Origin: Myxococcales bacterium
Lineage (GTDB): Bacteria > Myxococcota_A > Polyangia > Haliangiales > Haliangiaceae
Assembly: GCA_016720595.1 (NCBI GenBank)
Contig: JADKKI010000005.1
Span: forward strand, 1-64,000
Length of the DNA: 64,000 bases
Direction of reading: 5' to 3'
Part shown: piece after piece, positions 57,371-64,000 of the stretch
How positions within the stretch are numbered: position 1 is the stretch's first letter
How the letters are laid out: each line of letters starts with the position of its first letter
Position numbers and translations under genes: made by a program
The notes under the pieces: model-generated
The model's database searches: none
What the model was told of the DNA's origin: nothing
The model's input: the letters and a program-made list of their open reading frames with translations, nothing else

Positions 57371-59458
57371 GTGCGCCTGCCGTCGTGCCTGCCCTGGTAC
57401 CTGCATTGCCTGCTGGTTGCCGCGTGTGGCAGCGGCACGGCCAAGGACCAGGACGCACCGGCCAAGGTCGCCGCTCCGGCTGCGACCAGACCGCGCACCC
57501 TCCGGCCGGTGACGGCGACGCACGGATCGACCATCACCCGGGTCGCGATCACCGCGGACGGCCAGGCCGCGGTCAGCGCGGATCAGCACGGTGCGCTCCG
57601 GCTGTGGCCCCGTCTCGATGGGACGCGCGAGCCGATCGTCCTCCAGGGCGCACAGCCCAACGCGCTCTCGATCGCACGCGACGGCGATGGGTTCCTGATC
57701 GCCGATCACGATGGCGCCAACGGGGTGGAGCTGATCCGGGTGGCCAGCGGCGGCGAGCCTCGCGGCCGGGTGATGCTCGAGACCGAGCCGGCGATCACGC
57801 AGGTGGAGCTGACGGGCGCCGGCGCGCTCGTGCTTCGGGTCGATCAATCGATCGAGCTCCACGATCCGGCGGGCACGTCGCGTGCGCGCTTGGTCCCCGA
57901 CCCGGGCACGCGGATCCGCTCGCTCGTCCAGCGCGCAGGGCGCGTGCTCGCGATCATCGATGAAGGCACCACCGTGCGTGGCCGTTGGGTCTCGCTCGAA
58001 GGCGGGCGCGCGAGCTGGGGCGAGCTGACGCCGGTGCTCCCGCTCGATCCGGCGCGCGCGATCGTCCTGTCGCCGGATCACCTGCGGGTGATCGGTGCGC
58101 GGCCGGGCGGCGCGCACACGCCCGTGCTCGTCGATCTCGCGACCGGCAAGGCGAACAAGCGGCCGATGTGCACTCAGCCATCGCAGCAGGCCCTCGACGC
58201 GCAGGAGCAGCAGTTCAACCCGGGCGACGATCGCGACGAGCTGATCCCGACCGCGCTCGGCTTCCTCGATGCGAAGACCGTCGCGTGCACCGCGGCCGCG
58301 CAGCTCGTGTGGTGGAGCACCGCGGGTGATCAGATCACGCCGCCGCGCGCCGACCTGGTGACCACCGCCGGCGTGGAGTTCGCGTTCGGCGATCACCTGA
58401 TGATCGGCGGCCTCGGCCACCAGCTCGGGCTCTACACGCCCGGCGGCCCGCGCTACCTCGGCTACGGGTTCCGTGAGCTGACCCACGTGCGCGTGGCGCC
58501 GACGGGCGTGATGATCGGCAAGGGAGATCAGCAGCCGCTCCTGCTCGATTCGCGCCTGCACGAGCAAGCGCGGTACGCCCTCCCGAAGCAGAACTCGGAC
58601 TGGACCGATCTGCTGCCTCTCGACGATCGCTATCTGCTGACCGTGGCGACCAGGCCGATGGCCGCGGATTCGTGGGGCAATGCGTACCAGGTCTCGGTCT
58701 ACGATGCGGTGAAGCACACCGTGCACCAGCTGCTGCCGAACCGCGCGGCGGGCAGCGAGCTGCAGTTCGAGCCGGCGACTCAGCTCCTGGTCTCGAGTGA
58801 TGGTGGCACCGGCCTGTTGCTGCGGTTCGATCCCGTCACCCACTCGTTCGCCGAGCGCATCGAGATCCAGGAGCGCGCGATCGTGAAGCACGTGTACCTC
58901 CTCGATCCGAAGCTCGCGGACGGGCTCGTCGCGCTCGCCGTACACGATGACGATGGAGGGCTCATCGTCGACGAGCTTCACGGTGCGGATGTCCACGGCG
59001 GCCTGCTCGCCCCGCGGGCCTCGCACCGGATGGCCGGCCAGCTCCGCGCGGTGGATCGTGCGGGCCGGCTGTACGTTCATGGGGTGATGGACAAGCAGGA
59101 CATCGCCGTCTACCGCCATGGCGAGGTCATCAGCAAGCTGGTCGGCGTCGCGGACGATGCGCTGCGCCCGAGCGATGATGGTTCGCGCGTGGCGGCGTTC
59201 GGGACCGCGCGGATCTCGCTGTACGCGGTGGTGCCCGGCGTGGCCACCCGGTTGTGGCAGGCGGCGGCATGGGGTGCGAGCGATATCGGGTGGACGCCGA
59301 GCGGTGAGCTGTTCGCGCGGTTCGCCGGCGCGCTCGCGAAGCTCGATCCGATCACCGGAGACCTCACCGACAGGCAGTGCGGCTGGGCGTTCGGCATCTC
59401 GGAGACGCCATTCGAGACCTCCGCGAACGCGCCGATCGTCTGTGATGTGGCACCGTAA
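57371..59458 (+). CDS. Beta-propeller lipoprotein, paralog 1
   Basis: A 695-residue exported lipoprotein. The signal ends in LLVAAC. A short linker leads to repeated WD40/propeller-like strands, such as ITRVAITADGQAAVSADQHGALRLWPRL and other blades ending in short hydrophobic strands. It starts with a GTG at 57371. The following gene is a paralog and begins four bases after its stop, with matching opening modules (THGSTITRVAITADG here, PHGGAITTLAVTPDG there). A WD40-like scaffold or binder at the surface is likely. No catalytic residues were seen. Confidence 0.82.
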   Translation: MRLPSCLPWYLHCLLVAACGSGTAKDQDAPAKVAAPAATRPRTLRPVTATHGSTITRVAITADGQAAVSADQHGALRLWPRLDGTREPIVLQGAQPNALSIARDGDGFLIADHDGANGVELIRVASGGEPRGRVMLETEPAITQVELTGAGALVLRVDQSIELHDPAGTSRARLVPDPGTRIRSLVQRAGRVLAIIDEGTTVRGRWVSLEGGRASWGELTPVLPLDPARAIVLSPDHLRVIGARPGGAHTPVLVDLATGKANKRPMCTQPSQQALDAQEQQFNPGDDRDELIPTALGFLDAKTVACTAAAQLVWWSTAGDQITPPRADLVTTAGVEFAFGDHLMIGGLGHQLGLYTPGGPRYLGYGFRELTHVRVAPTGVMIGKGDQQPLLLDSRLHEQARYALPKQNSDWTDLLPLDDRYLLTVATRPMAADSWGNAYQVSVYDAVKHTVHQLLPNRAAGSELQFEPATQLLVSSDGGTGLLLRFDPVTHSFAERIEIQERAIVKHVYLLDPKLADGLVALAVHDDDGGLIVDELHGADVHGGLLAPRASHRMAGQLRAVDRAGRLYVHGVMDKQDIAVYRHGEVISKLVGVADDALRPSDDGSRVAAFGTARISLYAVVPGVATRLWQAAAWGASDIGWTPSGELFARFAGALAKLDPITGDLTDRQCGWAFGISETPFETSANAPIVCDVAP

Positions 59459-59462
59459 CGTG

Positions 59463-61529
59463 ATGAGGAAGTTCCAGCTCGCGTGGCTCGGCCTGGTGGT
59501 CGCATGCGGCACGCATGCCGGGCCAGCGACCCAGGGTGGGGATCGGGCGACGCCGCCGACGGTCCCCGCGGTCACACCTCCGACGGTGCCCACCTCGACC
59601 ACCCCCACGGGCCAGGCGCCTGCGGTGGTCAAGACCGGCGGTCGCGCGGCGAAGATCGAGGCACCTCATGGCGGCGCGATCACCACGCTCGCGGTCACGC
59701 CCGATGGCGCCGCGGCGGTCAGCGTCGACGAGCTCGGAGGCGTGCGCCTGTGGCCCACGCTCGATGGCTCGGTGGAGCCGCGGATCGTGGATCTCCCGGT
59801 GCCGCGCCAGCTCGCGGTGATGCCGGAGCCGCGGGGCTTCGTGATCGCGATGCTCGACGAGGTCGGCTCGCTGGTGATCGAGGTGGTCGACAAGGACGGC
59901 CTCGGCGTGCAGCGCGCGAACCCGCCCTCGGATCCCGCGTTCAAGGGGGTGGAGGCCACCGCCGGTGGGCCGCTCGCGTGGCGCGCGGATCAGATCGTCA
60001 TGCGGTTCGCGGCCGACGGTCACGTGATCGAACAGCTCGGCACCGAGCCCGGGCAACGCCTGGTCACGATCGCGGTCGGCGGCGACAAGGCCGTGGCCGT
60101 GATCGAGTCCGGAACCGACAAGCTGACCCGGCGCGCGCGCTGGCTGACGCTCGAGCCGAAGCTCGCGTGGGGTGGCTGGATCGACGCGGGCGATGACGTC
60201 GGTCGGGTGATCGCGCTGTCGCCGAGCGGGAAGCGGCTCGCGATGCTGAGCGGCACCTCGGGGCAGATCGCCCAGCTCACCGTGATCGAGACCGCGAAGG
60301 GGACCCTGGTCGGGACCCAGAACGATCAGGCGGCGCTCGGCGTGGTGTTCGTCGATGACGAGCACCTCGCGCTCGCCTCCAACGGCACGGTGGCGTGGGC
60401 GAAGCTCGATGCGAAGACCAAGCCCAAGGCGCCGGTCGAGGGGCAGGTCAACAACCTCGGTGACTCCGGCCTGCTCGCAGCGGGTGGTGGGCACGCGGTG
60501 GGCGCGATGAACGGCGAGCTGATGATCGCCACGCCGACCAAGATCGAGTACCTCGGCTACGACCTCGAGTCACCGGCGGTCGCCGCCGTGGCACCGAAGG
60601 GCCAGCTGATGATCGGCGTGGGCGATACGTTCGCGCTCCTCGATGCGAACCTGCGCGCGGTGGCGAGCCCGGAGCTCGGCGTGCTGCCGACCTCGGCGGT
60701 CTCGGAGCTGAAGTGGGTGGGCGGGGACGACTGGCTCGTCGAATCGTCGCGGATCTCCGATGGCATGACCACGCTCGCGCTGGTCGATGCGTCGACGAAG
60801 AAGACGCAGGTGCTGCGCACCGATCTCGCGATGGTCCAGCTGATCCTCCACGAGCCGGCGACCGGCCTCGTCACGCTCTCCCTCGGTGATGCGCCCGAGG
60901 TCTCGAAGTTCGATCCGGCAAAGCACAAGCTCGAGAAGCTCGCGACCTTGCCCAAGCCCAAGGGCTACGAGCAGTCCGAGCTGGTGCCGGTGGTGCCGGC
61001 GCTCGCCGGCGGCAACACCCTGGTGGTCGTCAACATGCGCGATCGCATGACCCTGCGCTGGGTGAAGGATCCCAAGGTTCTCGACAAGGGCCCGAGCATC
61101 ACCGTCGATGGCTCGCTCGCCGGTGTCGATGCGGCGGGGCACGCCTTCGTGTGGCAGAACACGCCGACCGGCCCGCTCGAGCTCGTGATCTATGTCGAGG
61201 GCAAGCGGATCGGCACGCTGCCCACGGATGGGCCGGTGACGCTGTGGCCCGATGCCAAGGGCACGCGGGTGGTTCAGGTCGGGCAGCGCAGCGTGGGGCT
61301 CGTGACCGTGCTCGGGAAGCAGACGTGGCTGCAGTCGCTGCAGTTCGTGACCGAGGCGCTGTGGCTCGACGACGGCTCGATCGTGGTGGTCAGCGCGGGT
61401 GGCCTCGCGCGCCTCGACGCGAACACCGGCAGCGTGATCGCGGCGCGGTGCGGCTGGCGGTTCGGCCTCTCCGCGAAGCAGCATCCGCCGACCTCGCGGG
61501 TCGAGCCGGTGTGCGCGCAGCTCCGCTGA
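59463..61529 (+). CDS. Beta-propeller lipoprotein, paralog 2
   Basis: A 688-residue lipoprotein, paralog of the preceding gene. The signal MRKFQLAWLGLVVAC ends at Cys15. A Pro/Thr-rich linker precedes the same strand blocks (ITTLAVTPDGAAAVSVDELGGVRLWPTL). Similarity runs the whole length and both end with a conserved block (paralog 1 RQCGWAFGISE, paralog 2 ARCGWRFGLSA). The ATG at 59463 follows the first gene by four bases, so the two are co-transcribed. Function unknown. Confidence 0.83.
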   Translation: MRKFQLAWLGLVVACGTHAGPATQGGDRATPPTVPAVTPPTVPTSTTPTGQAPAVVKTGGRAAKIEAPHGGAITTLAVTPDGAAAVSVDELGGVRLWPTLDGSVEPRIVDLPVPRQLAVMPEPRGFVIAMLDEVGSLVIEVVDKDGLGVQRANPPSDPAFKGVEATAGGPLAWRADQIVMRFAADGHVIEQLGTEPGQRLVTIAVGGDKAVAVIESGTDKLTRRARWLTLEPKLAWGGWIDAGDDVGRVIALSPSGKRLAMLSGTSGQIAQLTVIETAKGTLVGTQNDQAALGVVFVDDEHLALASNGTVAWAKLDAKTKPKAPVEGQVNNLGDSGLLAAGGGHAVGAMNGELMIATPTKIEYLGYDLESPAVAAVAPKGQLMIGVGDTFALLDANLRAVASPELGVLPTSAVSELKWVGGDDWLVESSRISDGMTTLALVDASTKKTQVLRTDLAMVQLILHEPATGLVTLSLGDAPEVSKFDPAKHKLEKLATLPKPKGYEQSELVPVVPALAGGNTLVVVNMRDRMTLRWVKDPKVLDKGPSITVDGSLAGVDAAGHAFVWQNTPTGPLELVIYVEGKRIGTLPTDGPVTLWPDAKGTRVVQVGQRSVGLVTVLGKQTWLQSLQFVTEALWLDDGSIVVVSAGGLARLDANTGSVIAARCGWRFGLSAKQHPPTSRVEPVCAQLR

Positions 61530-61551
61530 GCGGTCAGAGCTCGGCGCGGAC

Positions 61552-62058
61552 TCACCAGCGAGCAGCGACCGACAGCGCGGTCTGGAGCTGCAGTCGCGTC
61601 CCGTCCACGCCATCGACGACGAGCAGCGCGCCGCTGTCGAGGACCAGTGCGGTCGGGCCCACGACCATCAGCGTGGCGCGGATCCCGCCACCGAGCACGG
61701 GGCGGGTGTGGTCGAGATCGACGCCGAGGTCCGCGTGGAGATCGAGCACGAGGCGCGGGCGGGCGGCGGCGCCCTCGTAGGCGAGGCCGGCGGTGACGAG
61801 GCCGCGGTGGTCGGCGTCGAAGGCGCGCCAGGCGGCGAGGAGGCCATAGCGCGAGCGCAGCTTGAGATCGAAGCTGGCGTCGAGCCGGAGCCGGTCGCCC
61901 TCCGCACCGGTGGTGAGCAGCGCCCCGCCGAAGCCGACGCTGCCGTGGAGCGGGCGCTCGGCGCGCGCGGAGCCCATCGCTCCCGCGGAGACCACGACGC
62001 CGATGACGAGGCCGACGACGCGGCCAGCGAAGGGGACGACCGGCACGAGCGCGCGCAC
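61552..62058 (-). CDS. Small exported protein coupled to the FHIPEP gene
   Basis: A 168-residue protein with an N-terminal hydrophobic signal (VVPFAGRVVGLVIGVVVSAGAMGSARA) and then a strand-rich body (for example RPLHGSVGFGGALLTT, LVLDLHADLGVDLDHTRPVLGGGIRATLMVV) resembling a small beta-barrel or outer-membrane domain. The GTG at 62058 stands two bases after the FHIPEP stop, so it is translationally coupled to the secretion gene. Likely outer-membrane or periplasmic. No enzyme motif. Confidence 0.65.
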   Translation of the reverse strand: MRALVPVVPFAGRVVGLVIGVVVSAGAMGSARAERPLHGSVGFGGALLTTGAEGDRLRLDASFDLKLRSRYGLLAAWRAFDADHRGLVTAGLAYEGAAARPRLVLDLHADLGVDLDHTRPVLGGGIRATLMVVGPTALVLDSGALLVVDGVDGTRLQLQTALSVAARW

Positions 62059-62060
62059 GA

Positions 62061-63920
62061 TCAGACTTCGATGCGGCCCGCGGTCTGGACCTGCGTGCCA
62101 GGCGCGAGCTCGTGGGCCGCGAGGATCGCGATCTGCGGCAGCTCGGGCTCGAGCAGCGTGCGCAGGTGCCGCCGCAGATCGCCGCTGGTCAGGATCACGC
62201 CGGGCCCGGTGCCGAGCTTGCCCTTCACGGCGGCGATGATGTCGGCCGCGATCGCGGGCTCGAGCGCGAGGATCTGCGCACCGTCGCGCCGATCCACCGC
62301 GCCGCGCACGGCGTCCTCGATCATGCCGTCCACGGTGTAGACGGCGAGCTGGCCACGGGGTGCCCAGCGCGCGCTGATCTGACGGCGGAGCTGACCGCGG
62401 AGCTGCTCGACGAGCGCGGGGACATCGCGCGGGGTGAAGCCGCCGGCCGGCGCGGGTGCGAGCGCGATCGCCTCGAGCACGCCGGCCAGGTCGTCGATCG
62501 GCACCTCCTCGCGGACCAGGGCGCGCACGACCTCGGTGAGCACGGGCAGGCCGATCAGACGCGGGACCACCTCGCGCACGAGGATCGGCGCGCTGATCGC
62601 CGTGCGCTCGACGAGGGCGTGCACGCGATCCACGCCGATCAGCTCGGGCACGAGCAGCGCGAGCGCGGCCGGGAGCTGCTCGACGAGCGAGCCGAGCTCG
62701 GCGGCGGCGAGCCACGCGACCGGGGTGCCATCGATCGCGAGCGCGGCCTCGCCCTCGGGAAGCTCGGCATCGCGCGTGATCGCGAGCGGCGGCACGGGCA
62801 CGCCGGTGCGGGCGGCGAGCGCGGCGCGGACCTCGGCGAGCCGTGCGTGCAGCTCGGGCAGCCGTGCGAGCAGGCCCTGGTGCAGGGCAGGGGACAGGCG
62901 CAGGGCGAGGCGAGGACCGCGGACCGCGGCGGCGCCTGCCTCGTCGAGCGTGGGCGCGAGGCGCGGGCGGGCGCGGGCCGCGAGCAGGGCGAGCGCGGCG
63001 GCGACGAGCCCGAGGAGCAGGAACGGTGCGCGCGGCAGGCCCGGGATCAGGCCGAGCCCGACGAGCAGGATCGCGGCGCCGCCGAGGGCGCGGGGCTGAC
63101 CGCCGAGCTGCATGCCGAGGTCCTCGCCGATCGGCCGATCGCCCGTGCTCGCCACCCGCGTGACCAGGAGGCCCGAGGCCACGGCGACGAGCAGCGACGG
63201 GATCTGGGCGACCAGACCCTCACCGATCGAGAGCAGCGAGTACGTGTTGACCGCGTGCGCGGCGGTGTAGCCCTTGGTCCCGATCCCGATCACCAGGCCG
63301 CCGATCAGGTTGATCACGACGATCACGATCGCGGCGATCGCATCACCCTTGACGAACCGCATCGCGCCGTCCATCGCGCCGTAGAGCTGCGATTCGCGCT
63401 CGAGCTCGGTGCGGCGCGCGCGGGCGGTGTCCGCATCGATCGCACCGGAGCGCTGCTCGGCATCGATCGCCATCTGCTTGCCTGGCATCGCATCGAGGGC
63501 GAACCGCGCCGCGACCTCGGCCACGCGCTCGGCGCCTCGCGCCACCACGATCAGCTGGACCACGGTGATCACGGCGAACACCACGATGCCCACCACCAGG
63601 TTGCTGGCGACGACCGAGGAGCCGAAAGCGTGCACGACCTCGCCCGCGTCCTCGTCGGCGAGGATCAGGCGCGTGGCGGAGACCTCGAGGCCCACGCGGA
63701 ACAGCGTGGTGACCACGAGCAGCGTCGGGAACGAGGCGAACGACAGCGGGCGCGGCGTGAACACCGCCGCCATCAGCAGCGCGACCGCGATCCCGATGTT
63801 GAGCGTGAGCAGCGCATCGAGGAGCGGCCGCGGCAGCGGCACGATCAGCATCGCGACCACCGCGATCACGAGCGCCGCGATCGCGAGCTCGCCCCAGCGG
63901 CGGCTCGGCTTCTCGATCAC
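62061..63920 (-). CDS. FHIPEP-family type III secretion/flagellar export protein (SctV/FlhA-like)
   Basis: A 619-residue inner-membrane protein of the FlhA/SctV family. The N-terminal half has about eight hydrophobic helices, including the family blocks LFRVGLEVSATRLIL and RFALDAMPGKQMAIDAE. A cytoplasmic C-terminal part (about 330-619) follows. FlhA/SctV forms the nonameric export gate of flagellar and injectisome type III systems. At 619 residues it is shorter than typical (about 680-700). No other export gene is visible in the window apart from its coupled neighbours, so I cannot tell flagellar from injectisome. It starts with a GTG that overlaps the upstream stop (GTGA). Confidence 0.93.
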   Translation of the reverse strand: MIEKPSRRWGELAIAALVIAVVAMLIVPLPRPLLDALLTLNIGIAVALLMAAVFTPRPLSFASFPTLLVVTTLFRVGLEVSATRLILADEDAGEVVHAFGSSVVASNLVVGIVVFAVITVVQLIVVARGAERVAEVAARFALDAMPGKQMAIDAEQRSGAIDADTARARRTELERESQLYGAMDGAMRFVKGDAIAAIVIVVINLIGGLVIGIGTKGYTAAHAVNTYSLLSIGEGLVAQIPSLLVAVASGLLVTRVASTGDRPIGEDLGMQLGGQPRALGGAAILLVGLGLIPGLPRAPFLLLGLVAAALALLAARARPRLAPTLDEAGAAAVRGPRLALRLSPALHQGLLARLPELHARLAEVRAALAARTGVPVPPLAITRDAELPEGEAALAIDGTPVAWLAAAELGSLVEQLPAALALLVPELIGVDRVHALVERTAISAPILVREVVPRLIGLPVLTEVVRALVREEVPIDDLAGVLEAIALAPAPAGGFTPRDVPALVEQLRGQLRRQISARWAPRGQLAVYTVDGMIEDAVRGAVDRRDGAQILALEPAIAADIIAAVKGKLGTGPGVILTSGDLRRHLRTLLEPELPQIAILAAHELAPGTQVQTAGRIEV

Positions 63921-64000
63921 GTGCTCTCGACCTCTTCGAGCTCGCTCGGATCGAGCTCCAGCGCATCGTCATCGACCTTGTCGGTGGGCCCGCCCAGCTG
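63917..64000 (-). CDS. C-terminal end of an upstream operon gene (partial)
   Basis: The last 27 codons of a minus-strand gene cut by the window edge. It ends TDKVDDDALELDPSELEEVEST, an acidic helix. The stop TGA overlaps the FHIPEP GTG by three bases. It is likely another type III export component, but the fragment alone does not identify it. Confidence 0.6.
   Translation of the reverse strand, partial: QLGGPTDKVDDDALELDPSELEEVEST

Overview
The window is GC-rich chromosomal DNA, and its gene content points to a Myxococcota-type (formerly deltaproteobacterial) bacterium, possibly near the Haliangium/Kofleriaceae group. Pointers are three large eukaryotic-like Ser/Thr kinases, many lipoproteins of unknown function, a von Willebrand factor lipoprotein, twin alpha-2-macroglobulins, a TolQ-TolR-TolR motor operon, a Uma2 nuclease, frequent GTG starts, and a lexA promoter with GTTCAG repeats. 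The phylum is inferred from gene content; no rRNA gene is present.

Layout. 0.1-3.7 kb (mostly minus): an HNH endonuclease, a gene-free stretch with an imperfect repeat, a trypsin-like lipoprotein and a membrane-anchored helical protein. 3.9-7.9 kb (plus): a tight operon of one TolQ/ExbB and two TolR/ExbD proteins plus a HEAT-like lipoprotein, closed by a terminator facing tRNA-Pro(TGG). 8.1-11.0 kb (minus): a metallo-beta-lactamase-fold lipoprotein followed by a membrane Ser/Thr kinase. 11.3-12.2 kb: three small plus-strand genes. 12.2-14.1 kb: the oddest region, with one intact and one broken S23/Avd-like four-helix-bundle gene, a third copy of their leader, GCCGAT/GGCGAT arrays and a block of almost pure G and C that looks like an assembly fault. 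14.1-21.1 kb (minus): an overlapping operon of an FAD oxidoreductase, an acetoacetate-decarboxylase-like protein, a kinase-ATPase regulator and a zinc-ribbon protein.

21.2-36.7 kb is a mosaic of small units: an HD phosphohydrolase, a beta-propeller lipoprotein with fdhD, an alkaline-phosphatase-superfamily lipoprotein, a degenerate sensor-kinase-like protein overlapping an Fe-S PD-(D/E)XK nuclease, a HARE-HTH protein, a GNAT acetyltransferase, a von Willebrand lipoprotein behind a perfect palindrome, an OPT transporter and a Uma2 nuclease. 36.9-49.1 kb holds two tandem alpha-2-macroglobulin lipoproteins of exactly equal length, with thioester motifs. 49.1-54.4 kb holds a third kinase divergent from an ITPase/metallo-hydrolase pair, then a HEAT-like protein divergent from lexA. 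54.6-61.5 kb carries a TonB-like protein, a cold-shock protein and two paralogous beta-propeller lipoproteins. The right end (minus) enters a type III secretion or flagellar export locus with an FHIPEP protein coupled to a small exported protein.

The common theme is envelope biology: proton-driven motors, TonB-like energy transduction, protease traps, surface lipoproteins and kinase signalling. No rRNA, CRISPR array, reverse transcriptase, transposase or integrase was seen. The most unusual feature is the three-copy S23/hexamer-repeat island at 12.3-14.1 kb.
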